A stretch of DNA of 64,000 nt, taken from the NCBI GenBank assembly GCA_003339415.1, contig PDHQ01000033.1:1-64000 (forward strand). Reading direction: 5' to 3'. The translations under genes were made by a program, and so were the position numbers. Below, one piece after another: positions 1 through 12,027 of the stretch; the first letter of the stretch is position 1; the number at the start of each line of letters is the position of its first letter. A model generated the notes under the pieces. The model worked only from the letters and a program-made list of their open reading frames with translations. It ran no database searches and had not been told where the DNA came from. Source of the DNA: Ophiocordyceps camponoti-saundersi (nom. inval.) (Eukaryota > Ascomycota > Sordariomycetes > Hypocreales > Ophiocordycipitaceae).

Positions 1-29
1 CCTCCCCCCCCCCCCCCCCCCCGCTCCCG

Positions 30-88
<59 letters not shown>
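1..88. repeat. Poly-C homopolymer tract at window start
   Basis: Almost uninterrupted C with a few T and G, followed by CT and GT microsatellite up to about position 138. It abuts the acceptor of the first gene's last visible exon. Homopolymers this long are rare in real fungal DNA and often mark a bad assembly join, so this may be the edge of a misassembly or a genuine pyrimidine-rich intron end. Confidence 0.85.
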
Positions 89-91
<3 letters not shown>

Positions 92-147
92 CTCCCTAGT
101 CGCTAATCTCTCTCTCTCTCTGTGTGTCTCTCTCTCTCATCGGCCAG

Positions 148-1150
148 CGGCACGCCCACAAGCACCACCACCTCGCTTTCGGCCCTTTCCACCACAGCCA
201 TCAAGGATGGTCATCGAGGCCATTTCCCTTCAGGCCCGCTCGGTCGCGGTCATCAGCACAGCCCTTCCTCCACCAGCCTGGAAGCCGAACGCGCTGATCG
301 CATATCCCGACTCGCCGGCCTAGAGCGCGTATCCGCTCTTCGTCCCGTGCCGCTCCCATCCGCCTCCGCAGCTGCCGCCGCCGCAGCCTCTTCCAACGCC
401 GCCTCTTTTCCCTCGCCTCAGACGACGCCCACTTCCGTCGCCGGTTTCCCCCCCGGCCTCTTACCGGCCTCTCATCAGCTTACGCCGGCCTACTTCGATA
501 GCCATGGCCAGCCCGTGGCCATGACGAAGATGAGCACCGTCGGCTCCGCCAGCGCGACCGAGAGCCAGACCGACGAGGCCAGGACCACGGCCGGCGACGA
601 GGACATGCTCAGCACCGGCACCAACTATCGCGACGTCGACCCCATGGACGAAGACAGCTTCCCCATCGACGATCGCATGAGCGACGACGGCTCCGCTTCC
701 CTCGTCGGCTTCGGCGAAGGCGCCGGCAGCACCGTCTCCGGCCCCATCTACCATCGCCGTCCGCCCCCCAACGCCGCCGCCGCCCACTCCCGAGACAGGG
801 ACATTCCCATGGCCGGCACCGCACCCGACTCCGCCGCCATCGACGCCGCCGCCGCGCCCGCAACCGCCGTACAAGATCGCCGCCTCGCCCGCAACGTCGA
901 CGGCGTCGCGGCCGACCCCACCCGCCCCGCCGACGACGGCTTCGTCGACACCACCATCCGCGGACCCGTCCCCGCATCTCGGCAATCCAATCGGGCGACA
1001 GCCGCCGCCGAGATCCCCCCGCTCCACCCTCTCGACCATCCCGACCGGACAGTCGCCCCGTCGTCCGCCATGGGCAGCCCCGGCCGCGACGGCGATTCCC
1101 TCGGCAAGTTCTCCTTTGAAGCCGGGGAGAAGCCGCCCTCGGACGGCTAG
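148..1150 (+). CDS. Partial gene: terminal exon of a disordered protein of unknown function
   Basis: No ATG opens this frame near its beginning. An in-frame stop lies at 104-106, and a pyrimidine tract ending in AG at 146-147 makes a good intron acceptor, so I read 148-1150 as the last exon of a gene whose earlier exons lie left of the window. The exon encodes about 334 residues rich in Ala, Ser, Pro, Asp and Gly, with no globular domain I recognise. A region around 480-770 (YFDSHGQPVAMTKMSTVGSA, then DDRMSDDGSASLVGFGEG) is less repetitive and looks like a conserved linear segment. The acidic, Ser-rich composition suggests a nuclear or regulatory protein, but this is inference only. The poly-C tract just upstream means the link to earlier exons may be disrupted in the assembly. 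Confidence 0.6.
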
Positions 1151-1790
1151 CTCCCCCTCTCTCTCACACTCTTTCCCCCCCCCTTACGTCCCGCTTGTGC
1201 ATGCGCTTGTCGGAGGGTCGGCCGACATGTGAAAAGCCGCTTGAGGTGTGAAGGATCGTAACTCGTCAGTCGGCTAGAGGTGTCTCGATACCTTTTGTAC
1301 ATATCTAGTCTGTTCTTCCCTCCCGTCGTTTCTTTTTCTTTTTCTTTTTTTTTTTTGACTTTTTCTTTTTTTCTTTCTTTACTGCCCTTTTTTTCTCCCG
1401 TCTGACGTCTCTTCCCTCTTGCTCACGATGGACGTGTTGGAGAGGGGGACTACACCTGTTACACCTACCGACCAAGCTATGGATCGATGATTCCTTTCAC
1501 GCCTGTTCATTTATTCCCATGCGTGAAAGCTTCACTTTTTCTTGTTCCCTTTCAGTAATCCAGTTTTCGAAGCTGGTGATTGACTACTTTTCGGAGGAGG
1601 ACGGTGACCATGTCTGGATGAGGAAGAATAAAGATGGCATTATTTCCCTTTTTTCCCTCCTTTTCTTTTTCTCTGAAGGGATGAGAAGAGCATAGCTGAT
1701 AAAACGGTGTTTATCCCAACAATCAACTTCCCCCGTCCATCCAAAAAATCCCAAACCAAACCCCCAAGACCACACACGTCAAAAAAAACT
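1151..1790. other. Convergent intergenic region
   Basis: This is the 3' flank shared by the first gene (plus strand) and the Zn2Cys6 regulator (minus strand). It has T-rich runs around 1327-1400 that suit 3' UTR and polyadenylation sequence. I see no gene or RNA in it. Confidence 0.6.
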
Positions 1791-3945
1791 TCAAGCACAG
1801 AGAAAATCCAATCCCATCCTACAAGCAACACCCTGCCAATCCCAAACCGCAAGCCACTGTCCCCGATCCATGAGCGCCCAAAGCTCCTCCAGCAGCTCGG
1901 CGGCGCGATCGCAGCTGCCGAGGCCGGTGTACCCCTTGACGAGGCGGATGGCGTTCCGGACGCGGACGCGCTGGGAGTCGACGAGGCAGGCCGTTCCGAT
2001 GAGGAGGCTTGGTAGGAGGAGGAGGGTCTGGACGGGATCTGAGGGGCGGAAGGATTCGAGGATGGAGAGGGATTCGTTGATTGCTGTTGTTATGCGCTCG
2101 TCGTTTAGGATGGGGTTGCGCTTTTGCTGGGGCGAGGAGGAGGGAGATGACGAGGGGGAAGAGGAGGAGGGGGAGGTCGAGAAAAAGGATGGGGAGGGTG
2201 ACGTGGTGGATGGTGGTGGTGAGGGTGGTGAGGGCGGTGATGGCTTTGCTACTTGTTCTGAGGCGGTGTCGTCGTCGTCGTCGTCGTCGTCGTCCATCGA
2301 GTCTCGACGGCGGTTTTGAGACGGCCGGCTTTCCGAGGGGGGGTAGATGGTACGAAAGAGATACACCCACATCGCCTGCTTAAACAGCGGCGCCGCCCGG
2401 TTCCGACTGTCGCCCGGCGGCCAGCGAGGAGACCAATCCCTGATGGCGGCGTCGACGTCGACGGCCCGCGACAGTATGCCGTGGTCGACGATCGGGTGCG
2501 CCGCCGCCGCCATCTTCTCCCGTATCGCGTTACGGATGCCCGTGATGCGCGACAGCTGCCTGAACAGCCCGTCTGCGACGCCGAGGAGACGGGGAGCCTC
2601 CATCGGCCGTGACGGCTGCCAGCTCTCCGTCGTCGGGAGCCGCCTCGTCATCATGGCCGGGTGCCAGAGGAGGTCGTCGGTGTAGACGTGATACTGAAAG
2701 AACTCGGTGACGAACGTGTTAAAGGCCGTGTCCCCGGGCGGCGATTGCTCAATCAGGCTTTGGTAGGCCTGCAGGTGAAGTCTGTGCTCGCCTCGCGGGT
2801 TGCCGTCCGTTCTCGTCTGCAGCAAGAGGCATAGGATCTGCCCGTACCGGCCGGCCAGCATCGTCTGGTACTCCGGATCGTCCCTCCCCAGGGACTTCTC
2901 CAGGTCTTCGTACAGCCGCTTCAGGGCCTCGGCGTGGTGGAAGTCGGCCCGACGCTGAAGGGACTCACGACTCGTGCCGGGGTGGCTCTGGAGCAACCGG
3001 ACGCCGTAAGGGGATCCGACGTCTATGTGTTTGCTGCTGAGGGCCAGCACCGAGTGCATGAGCCCCTGGTGTTGGTTGGCGAGTTGCAAGATGACGTCCT
3101 TGAAGGCGTTTCTGGCCTCGCCCTCGACCGTCAGGACGTTGCTGAAGTGACCGACGTAGTGCCGCCACAAGATCCTGTCGTCGCTCGTCTCGATGCCGTA
3201 GATGAGCGGCGGCATCGTGACGCCAGGTAGGCACTCGCCTTTGTCTTCGTCTTTTGACTTTGCCGTCAGTCACGGTCTCCACGACCAAAGGATTGACGAG
3301 TGCAGAACTTGCCGCCTCGGGCTCTCTCCCTTCCGCTTTTCCACAGCTGCTTCTCATGATAGCCCTCGCACATGACTGCATTCTTCTCGCAATTCATGCC
3401 TTGACATGTTTTCAAGTCAGCCAAGAGTTGCTGTGTTAGTGAGAAAGGGCAGCGATACATCGCGGCTTCGCCTCATCGCACTTCTTCTTCCTCTTCCTGC
3501 AGGTGATGCAGCCCGTCTTGGACCGCCCGTTGGTCGTCTTGGTGGCGGAAGTGGTGCTGACGAGGGACGTCTTCCTCGGCCGCCCTCGGGGGCGTTTCTG
3601 CCGGGAGCTCCGCGGCGTTGATGGGGCCAGCTTCACATGGCTGAGGTTGATCTCGTCGTCGTCATTGGCTTCTACCTTGGGAGCGACCGGGGCGGCGTCC
3701 AGGTAATAAGAGAGGTTCCTTTCGTCCATGTAGTTGGGGCGAGACTCGACAGGCAAGCTGGTGCCGGCGCTTACGGGTGACAACTGTCCCGTCTGGATCA
3801 CCAAGGGGGCCCACCGAGTAGTCTCCGTCGGGGACGGCGATGGTAGGGCCATGACAGTCCGGCCTTCGTAATCGGACTCCCTGTCTCCTCCTCGAAAGCA
3901 GGGGTGGGCTCCTCGATCCGTCAAGAGGGTGAGTTTCGGCTGCAT
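1791..3945 (-). CDS. Zn2Cys6 transcription factor with fungal-specific C-terminal domain
   Basis: Predicted sequence-specific nuclear regulator of 673 residues in three exons: 3945-3459, 3399-3313 and 3238-1791. Intron 1 (59 nt, GT-AG) splits the zinc cluster. After joining, the six cysteines fit C-x2-C-x6-C-x6-C-x2-C-x6-C exactly, followed by EGYHEKQLWKSG, a tail usual in this family. Intron 2 (74 nt) has a GC donor (GCAAGT) and an AG acceptor, and it restores the reading frame into PPLIYGIETSDDRILWRHYV, typical of the start of the Fungal_trans_2 domain. An AT-hook-like GRPRK precedes the zinc cluster. Inside the C-terminal domain sits an acidic run of Asp and a Ser/Pro low-complexity stretch (about 2090-2320 on the DNA). 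It resembles regulators often annotated as acriflavine-sensitivity protein acr-2, but I would not assign a target. Its promoter is the long spacer to the right. Confidence 0.9.
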
Positions 3946-5054
3946 GGCTCAGCTGCGGCGAGGGCATGGCATCCTATGTTCGAGGCAAGCCCGGTGCCTC
4001 TGCATTGGCTACTCGAACGATGGCATGTAGTAGACGGACCAAAGGGAAAAGGGGGTGTGTAACGCCAGACGACGGTCAAGGACGCATATGTATGTATGAA
4101 CAGGCCTTGTGCCGGGGCGGCATGGCAAGTCAGATCTAATCCGTACTCGTGCACCGCGGCTTTCCGTCAGTTTGCAAGACGAGAAGGTTGCGGAACCGGT
4201 CGAAAGACGTCCCTTGTCGTGGCAAGGGTAGGTAGAAGGTAGGTAGGTGGTAGAGAGAGGTAGGGGAGGTCGGGTAGGGTAGGGGAGCTGGACTTGTATT
4301 CGTCATAGAGGAGAGAAAGGGGTGGGGAGAAGCTGTATCGGCGTCTTCGAACTGGTCAAAAGTATTCATTGCCTTGCTATATGTGAGACTGCTCGTCGAC
4401 GGTAGTATAGTAGTAGCATGTATGGGACTCGGCATGCCATCTCGAGGTGCATCGCATCCCGTTCGATGCGCGTTTAGAGAGTCGGGAAACCTCTCTCGGC
4501 TGTGATGATGGTCGTCCCATCGTTCCGCACTGTGACCTGATGCTGTCCAGGGTGACTGCAGTAGTGACAGTCGCATGGGGCATCATGAAGCCTCTTTTTG
4601 GAGGTTTTTCGAAGGAGAGGGAGGAATGGGCGGTTAGTAGTTGGGGTTGTAGGAAGCTGCGTACAGTTTCTTCTTGTTGTCTATTGACACGGTAGAAGCT
4701 CAAGCCCTGACAAATTCCCAGCATGTCGATTGTCGCGCGAGATAGAGCCTGATAGACGAGAGCCAGGGCTGCAACAAGTCGCACTGTTCTCCCCCATCCT
4801 CAGATCTGTACAGTGCACATCGAGCTCACACCAGACTGTACCCTACCTCTGCCAGACAACTCCCGTCCCTCCTCCTCCTCGGCATCTCCAATCATCATCA
4901 GTTACCTACCATCCGGCACCAGCAGACCAGCAAAAAGACCTTGATCAAGGTCTCACCTCTCCTCGACCGGAAAGCTAAGCTCATCATGTGAGCCCTACTA
5001 ACTATCTACGGATACCAACTACCTACGCCATCGATTCCCCTAACAGGACGATGA

Positions 5055-5084
5055 TGGTGGTGGTGGTGGTGGTGGTGGTGGTGG
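5055..5084. repeat. (GGT)n microsatellite
   Basis: About ten consecutive GGT/TGG triplets in non-coding sequence. Open frames through it encode only poly-Val, poly-Gly or poly-Trp on one strand and poly-Thr on the other, with no supported gene. Confidence 0.9.
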
Positions 5085-5525
5085 AGGGGACTGTTACAGC
5101 CCGCGCTGCACCGCCTCCAGTATCGCTTTGCATCTTGTCGTCTGACAGTGCAGATGGCCAACCTTGTTGGGCGGGGGAGAGAAGAGAAGAGAAGAGAAGA
5201 GACGCAATATTCCCGCTTTCCTCTTTCTCATTCTGCTTGATATCAACGCAGTGCTTCATCCTCTGGAGTGAGCAGCGTGAGCGAGTCGGCGGCAATTTCC
5301 ACCCTCTCCAACCTGCATGGCTGTTTGACATGGGTTCAAACCTTTCAGACGTCTATCAACCTGGATGACGGTCTCGTCGCGGGCCGAAGCGGGCAATCAC
5401 CAACCTCGATCACGGCCGGCCGCATGCAAGAGGGTCAGCTGATTGCTGCTTAGCATCTTTTAGTGTGAGAGTGTACGACGCAACGCACCCCCCTAGTGGC
5501 GGAGCTGAAAGCATCCTGGACTCAC

Positions 5526-5561
<36 letters not shown>
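5526..5561. repeat. (CAT)12 microsatellite
   Basis: Twelve perfect CAT units in the spacer between the Zn2Cys6 regulator and the next gene. It is not inside a supported coding region. Confidence 0.95.
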
Positions 5562-5563
<2 letters not shown>

Positions 5564-6675
5564 CCTTCGATGCCTCTCTACCAAGCTTCTGGGCCGCTGC
5601 CGGGGTAAACAAGGTTAGGTGGCAAAAAGACCCGACCACTCATTCTCGGTTGCAACTCGTTCTTGAAGCCGATAAGCACGCTTGTCTTGGAATACACCAT
5701 TGGAGATAGATACGGCCTGGGCCCGTCCCACCAACAATCTCAACACCCACCATCTGCCCGGACGGCTCGGCAAAGAAATCAGCGGAGGCGCAACCCCTGA
5801 CTTGGATCTGCCTCTGGTGAAAGCACAATGCCCGGCACATTCTTTCGTCATTTAATCCGGAGAAGATGCTTCCGAATGTCACGGTTGCTTTTCAATGATT
5901 CCCATGAATCGTCAACCACGTATTGAAGTCTTGAATTTCCCTCATGCTTGAAGGCCGAGGTATCCATTGCCAGAACTTCAAGACCACCAGAATCTGGATT
6001 GACAAGTTACCCGCTGGCAGCCTTTACGTGTGAACACAGCCGATAGGTCCGCCGAGCGTGTCAACTCGAGGACACGGAAGAAAGGGGGTGCATAGAGGGC
6101 GATTGGCGACTGGCCGCTTTAGCTGCATATCGAATGTGAATGGGGCGGCCTACATTCGTCTCCAAGTTGCGTACATAGAGGCCTCAAAGGCAGAGAGGTT
6201 TTGATGTCGTTGCTTGACCTTCAGACTTGAGTATATGAAACATGGATCCTTTAGAACCACACTTCTACATGTCATGGATGCATTGACCGCCAGGGACAAG
6301 GGCTCTGCGCCCCGGATTACTATTTTCACGAGTTGTGCAGAGATGTGCGGTTACTATTCTTCATTGGGGCGTATCTAGGCCTTCTACGGACTATCTGCTG
6401 CAACTCATCGATCGCCCTCAGCCTGCCCCATAGCCATCCAGATCCCATCTCCCTCCTCGCGCTGCAACACCAAAGTTTTGTCTGGCCCCGTCAGAGCCAG
6501 TTGATACGAGACAAAAAGAAAACAAGCCAATGGGCCAGTGAGAGACATGAGAAAAATCAGCCAATCGGCTCGTACAAGTCAAGGAAACAAGCCAATCGGC
6601 GTCCAACTCCCTCCCCCGTGCATCCAACCATCCGTCGATACCATCCCGTCCATCTATCCCATCCGTCGATACTGT

Positions 6676-9600
6676 TCACTCAACCGCGTCGTCGCGAGGT
6701 GGTTTCGGGGTGGGAAACCTCGGCCTGCTCCATGATGATGGCACCGGGGGCAAGGGCGGAAGAGGCTCGCCAGGCGGTGGCATCTCCTCCATCAAATCCC
6801 GAAAGCCCGTCAAGCTGTCCGGGCTCTGTAGTGGAGTTTCGAACCCGCCGGCAACTGTGCTGATTCCCGCGCTCCTGGAGCTGCCTCCGCTCTGCTGCGT
6901 CCTATGCAAAGAGCGGCCTTCTGCTCCTCCTCTCCCCCCGCTGCCCCATCCCCTGGAGGTCCAGCTCTTCTTGCTTTTCAAGGAGCGGCCGTCTCCGCTG
7001 CCGAAGATTCCGGTGCGGGGAGAGGGCATGGCTCGTTCAGAGGGTGTTCCGCCCGACTGGTCGTCTCCGTCGGACTGGGTTCGGCTCTTCTTGCGGAAGA
7101 AGTTGCTAAAGGTCGATGAGGTCGACGATGAGGTCCGTGCCGTCTTGGGCTCGGTGCCCGTCGTTGGTGATGGCGTCTTCCGTTGGCGGAGATTGAGAGG
7201 CGTCGAGGATGTGAAGAGTGCCTTGGCCCGCTCTACGTGTCGCATGAACCGGCTTCGGTCTGGTGAGTGGTCGAAGAAGCTGCGAGGCATTTCTCCGTGG
7301 CCGTTGCCCTGGCTGAGGCTGCGGCCTCGACTGGTTTCGGCCTCCTGTTCATATGAAGGACCGCGCATCTTGGGGAGAATCGTCGCCGCGTCCCGGGTCT
7401 TGGCTCTGTCCAGCGCGAAGCTTGAAGCCGTCATGAGGGCGTCCAGGGGACCACGGCCGACTGGCGGCATGCTGGTGAGCCCGACCCCGACTCCTCGGGC
7501 TGGGAAACCTCTCGCAGGGCCGAAGCTGTCGCCGCGGAGGGAGAGCGGTGGGAAAGTTGTAATCGCGCCGCCTCGAGAGGATGGTGCATCTTTGCGGATG
7601 CGAGGCATGTCCCTGGCTGGCAGAGTCGGCGAGTCGGGCAAGGCCGGCGGTATCGGCCACCTGGACGCGGCCGGTATCGTCTGCGAGCCGCTCGAAGTCG
7701 TCTCCTGGGTGGTGTTGGCGGCGGCGGCGGCGGCGGCGGCGGCGGATCTGCTACTGTTGCGAGGCGTGAATCCCGATGGCTCCCTGCCGGCGCCGACTAC
7801 AAAGGGCATCATGCCCGGAAAGGAGGTGCTGGTGCGGATCAAGTCGGAAGAAGTGGCGCGGTGAGAGCCGAGCTGTTCTCGTTCAGCAAGCGAGATTCCC
7901 TTGTGCTCATCCAGACTGAAGCTTCGTACCTTGCTGGTCGCCGTGATAAGGGGTCGGGGGATGAGGGCGCTCTGCTCCAGCAACTGCTCGTCGTCTAGCA
8001 TTGCCTCTCCGGTGCCGAACTCGGCCAGTTTCTCGCCAATCTCGTCGGAAAGTTTCTTCCAAAGTGTCGAGATTCTCTCGTCCGAGACTCGGTGCTGTGG
8101 CTGGCGCTGCAGTGTCAGAGGTTTGGGCTGGAGCTCGGCCAGGTCGATGGCATCTACCATGTGCGTCGCCGGTCGAGGGCGTCTTCGGCCCGAGGGACCG
8201 GGAAGAGGAGAGGGCGAGTAGTTTTCGTATGTGGCAGGGCTGTACTCGACTACCGGCCGCTCCGAGGACGACAGGAGGATGGTGGTCCCCTTGGGCGTCG
8301 TCTTGGCTGGCGTCGTGGTCGTCTGTTGCTGTCCCGCGCCGGGGAGGATGGTGCCGTCGTGGTCGGAGTAGATGGACGAGGCTTCGATGTATTGCTGGTG
8401 GGCGTTGTCTTGAGACTGTGGCTGATGGACAATGACGGTGCCCGTGGCAGAGGCAGGGCTGCCAGCTCGCTTCTGCTGGTCATCGTGGGTTGTTTCCTCT
8501 GCGATACTCATTAGCGAGAGTCGACTCTGACGCCGCATCCGGCCGCGGCCCGGCGGCGACGGCGGCGGCGATGGAGGGTCGGGCCCTGGTCTCATACCGA
8601 GGCGAGCGAGATTCAGCAGCGAAGGGAACATTGTCGTCATTCCACCGAGGTTCAGTGAGAGGCGAGGGCAGGGCATGATGGTGTCTTCGTTCTCGTCCTC
8701 TTCCGGGACGACCATGGATGATTCGGGAGTTGGCTCCGGCCTCTGGAGATCGCGTCTGATGTTGGATGGAATCTTGGGGATGATGAGGAAATCCTCGTGA
8801 TGGGGAGACCAGCGCCAGAGCTTCTTGGGAGCGGGCAGCTCGCACTGGCGGCCCTCTTTCTCGGCCTGGGCCTTTTCGACGAGATACATGCGGCTGTATT
8901 CCATGGGCGAGAGTCGTGGCTCCGCGAGGCGGAACTGGGCAGCAGGGCCCGGGACGCGGATGACGTCGAGAGAAGTAGAGACGATGGGCGAAGAGTCGGT
9001 GCGGGACGATGAAGGGATGCAGGTTGTTCGTTGGTGGTGATCAGTTGTCAGGATGGTGTTGATGTTGCTGATGCCGGGAGACTGCAGCTCCGGGTTGGAA
9101 ATGGGTGACCTGAGGGTTGGTCGGAGTCTTCTGGGCAGAGGAGGGGGAGGAGAAGAAGACTCCTCCTCTAGAGGTGGAGGCGGAGAGCCGGGGCGATTCT
9201 TGATGCGGCTGATCATCTTCCCCCAGCGTTTGGGAGTCAAGCCGGATTTGAGGGATTCGGGGAGAGGGGGGAGGGGAGGCACAGGAGGCATGTCGTTGTC
9301 GGTTGCTCTGGCGGGAGGTGCGCGTCGGGGAGCTTTGCCCGGGCTACGCGGTGCCGGTCCGGGGACCGGATCCTCATTGTCGGCTGCTTCATTTTCGCTG
9401 TCGAACTCGTACTAAAAGTCACGACTGGCGAGCTGTGAAGGCACGACAAGGCCGAGCTGAGCCTTTGCGCGGGAAGTCCATCCAAGGTCCTTGGCGAGCG
9501 GATGCTGGTGAAAGTGAACACCGGAAAGGTCGTGAGGGTAGGTCAGGACCGGGGGGGCGTCGAGATCACCGGCCAAAGCTGCCGTGTCCGTCTTGGAGAC

Positions 9601-10860
9601 TGAGATTTCGCGGCCGGGCATCCCGCGAAGGAGCGGGTTCGGCACTGGCGGGGCCGGGCCGGGCTTGTCACCGGCGGCGTTGGTGGCGGAGGAGGAGGAG
9701 GATGGGTCTCGCTCTGCGGCTGCGAGGGCTTCGAGACAGGCGTCTTCGAGCTTCTTTACTTCCTCGGAGTATTTCATCATCGACTCCCGGGCTTGGTTGT
9801 AGCCGGGCATGTCGCACCAGCAGAAGAGCTTCATGTGGATGGACCGTTGCTGATGGACGGAAGAGGCTTCTCCGCTCATGAGGTGCTCGAAGACTGAAAA
9901 GCGGATGCTGTCGCGTAGCCCAACAGAGTAAGGGGCGATTTCGAAGTCATCCGTGCCGCGGAGGATGGTCGATGCTGGGAAGAGGGCATTGAGTCGGGCC
10001 ATGATGGCCGCGTTCGGCTTGCCGCCGGGGGCATGGCCGAGATCTTGCATGAGAACCTGGATGGAGTTTGGGGTTAGTAAAGATTTGGGGGAAAGAAGAG
10101 GAGTGTTGGTGAGAGAAGGGAGGAAGAAAGAAACAGAGAAGGGGAAATGCTGGAGAATGGAGGGTATTTATAGATAAAGAAGAGGTGGAGAGGAGAGTAA
10201 ACGAGGAGGAGAGAACAGGGGATGAACAGGAGATGTGAAGAAGAGGGATCAGATAGAGGGGGAGTGGAGTGGGAGAGGTGAAGAGCAAGGGATCGACAGC
10301 AAGACAGGGATAATGACAGGGGATATGAGGATAGAAGGTGTTGCGAGATGAGAGAGAAAATCAAAGGCACGCACCGATGCTCGCAGCCCCATGTGGAGCT
10401 GTCGATAGTGAAACGAGGTCTGACGATGCAACTCCTCAACAAGCTGTGAATACTGCAGATTCAAGCCAGCAGAAGCCACAGCAGCAGAGGTAGCAGAAAC
10501 AAGCCTCAGACGATGCATCTCCATCGAGTCAAGAAAATCAAGTCCCTCCAACGCCCTCTCGCCAACCAAGCCTCCATCCTCAGGACGACGAAAGATGCAA
10601 CGCATAGCCTCATGCATCTTCTTCCTAGGGTTAAACTCCTGATCAAAAGCCCTTTCGTTTCCTAAATTCCCCATGGCCGTCGCGAGCGAATTTGCCATCT
10701 CGTGGTTGTGGTCGAAGGCTCGGAGGCGCTGCTGCACTGCCTGGGCGAAGCCGCACTGCCGCGGACTTACCGATAGCTCGCTTCCGTCTACCAAGTGAAT
10801 CAGGGAGGGAAGACCAGGGTCTAACCACCAGGATTCTAGGTCTGTGGCGGAGGGGGGCAT
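6676..10860 (-). CDS. Large conserved-looking hypothetical protein, three exons
   Basis: Exon 1 is 10860-10375 (162 codons, ordered, starts MPPSATDLESWWLDPGLPSL). Intron 1 (10374-10057, 318 nt, GTGCGT donor) joins in phase 0 to exon 2 starting at 10056 (VLMQDLGHAPGG). Exon 3 runs to the stop at 6676 and is about 900 residues of Pro/Ser/Arg-rich disordered sequence. It keeps one compact motif near 8740-8920 (EYSRMYLVEKAQAEKEG, then KKLWRWSPHHEDFLIIPKIP). An in-frame stop at 9412-9414 forces a second intron. The best acceptor is TTTTAG ending at 9412, just before codons YEFDSENE, but I cannot fix its donor; candidates lie around 9515-9525. Total length is roughly 1250 residues. The helical N-terminal 350 residues look like a folded domain I cannot name. 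The start codon lies beside a poly-G region with an assembly gap, so sequence upstream is unreliable. Confidence 0.7.
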
Positions 10861-10879
10861 CGTGACTGTTTCCCCTTTT

Positions 10880-11058
10880 GGAGGGGGGGGGGGGGGGGGG
10901 GGGGGGGGGTTGGGGGGGGGGGGGGGGGGGGTGTTTGCCCTTGCCCCGCGCCGCGGTTCGCCTGAGAAGAACGATTNNNNNNNNNNGGTGTCGGTGGGTG
11001 CGGTGGGGGGGGGGGGGGGGGTGGGGGGGGTTGGGGGGGGGGGGGGGGGGGGGGGGGG
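10880..11058. repeat. Poly-G tracts flanking a 10-base N gap
   Basis: Three long G runs (about 10880-10910, 10913-10931 and 11007-11058, with scattered T) surround N at 10977-10986. Long G tracts beside a gap of exactly ten N suggest an assembly artefact such as dark-cycle poly-G reads joined by a scaffolder, rather than natural DNA. Gene structure and distance here should not be trusted. Confidence 0.85.
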
Positions 11059-12027
11059 TTTGGTGTTTGCGTTTGTGAGGAAGTTTTTTTTTCCCCTTCC
11101 CTGTTGAAGGGATGGAAGAAAAAAAAGACGTGAGATGCGATGATTCTCTAGAGATGGGATAGAAAGGAAGATGGGATCGATGTTTTTTCCTCCCTCCTGA
11201 CGCGACTGTTGCGCGTTCGCCTACCCAGTCAGAGATGGAAGCATCACGAAGGAAGAAACGAGGGCCATAGGGGAGAGAAAAAATCAGAGAAGATAAGCGG
11301 GGTGGGAAACGAATGGCTTCTAGTCGTTGGTAGAAAACCAGTGGTTAGAGAGGCTGGAGGCTGGAGAGGTGTCAAGGGGGGTGGCGTAGGCGAAGAGAGG
11401 AGCTGTGGAATTCACTGCTGGGAGTGAGTTTTGCTCAACGAGGTGCTTTGACCATGTGAGAGTAGAAGCCTCAGGCATTGATATTATTTATTTATGGATT
11501 TTCTTTTCCTTGGGGGGGAGGAAATCACTTGGGAGTTACGTCGTGGGAGCTGGTTTCGAGCTGGGGGAGGGGATTCACAGTCGGAGTTGTCTACAAGGGG
11601 GGGGTTGTTCCGCGGTAAAGAGGCATTGATAGTGAATATACGGATGCAAACGAGGCGTAGGAATTTTCCTGGTATTTTCTTTATCATGGACTTGATCAGC
11701 CTTGTTCATCTTAGGTTCACACCTTGTTCTGAGGTGAGGCTGATGAAGTCGAACTGGAGGCTCCACCGCGGTGGTGATGACTGAGGTGAGGGTGTAGGGT
11801 AGGCAACCCCTTGACGCAGAAATGGCTAAGAGTAAGACCACAAGGGCGGAGCGGGAGAGCGCATTCCTCTATATTCCTCCCGTTATATAGAGCAAGCACG
11901 TAGCTGGGCAAGGCATATGGCGAGATGAACACCTTGTTTGTTTACTCTCTCGATATCATGAAGACAATGGAAAGGCAGAAGAGGTGAGATCGACTTCAGA
12001 GAGAGAGAGAGAGAGATTCATAGAGAG
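11059..12027. other. Divergent intergenic region
   Basis: This lies between the large hypothetical gene (minus) and the mitochondrial ATPase gene (plus), so it should carry both promoters. It ends in a (GA)n run at about 12000-12015 just before the ATG at 12028. I see no gene in it. Confidence 0.5.

Larger units (their letters stand above)
3946..6675. other. Long intergenic spacer (2.7 kb) upstream of the Zn2Cys6 regulator
   Basis: Short open frames occur on both strands, but none has a recognisable domain, consistent composition or convincing splice structure. The sequence holds microsatellites (GGT near 5055, GAGAA near 5170, CAT near 5526) and A/T-richer stretches. It probably contains the promoter and 5' UTR of the regulator that starts at 3945 and the 3' flank of the gene that ends at 6676. 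A lineage-specific ncRNA or fast-evolving short gene cannot be excluded. Confidence 0.5.

Noticed and set aside
461..1039. Gly/Val-rich minus-strand frame opposite the first gene
   Set aside because: Mirror of the Ala/Asp-rich coding strand; composition explained by the codon bias of the real exon.
1870..2319. Glu/Ser-rich plus-strand frame inside the Zn2Cys6 gene
   Set aside because: Shadow of the Ser/Pro and Asp low-complexity region on the other strand; the minus frame has the domain evidence.
4988..5368. Open frames around the GGT microsatellite
   Set aside because: Homopolymeric residues and no conserved sequence on either side.
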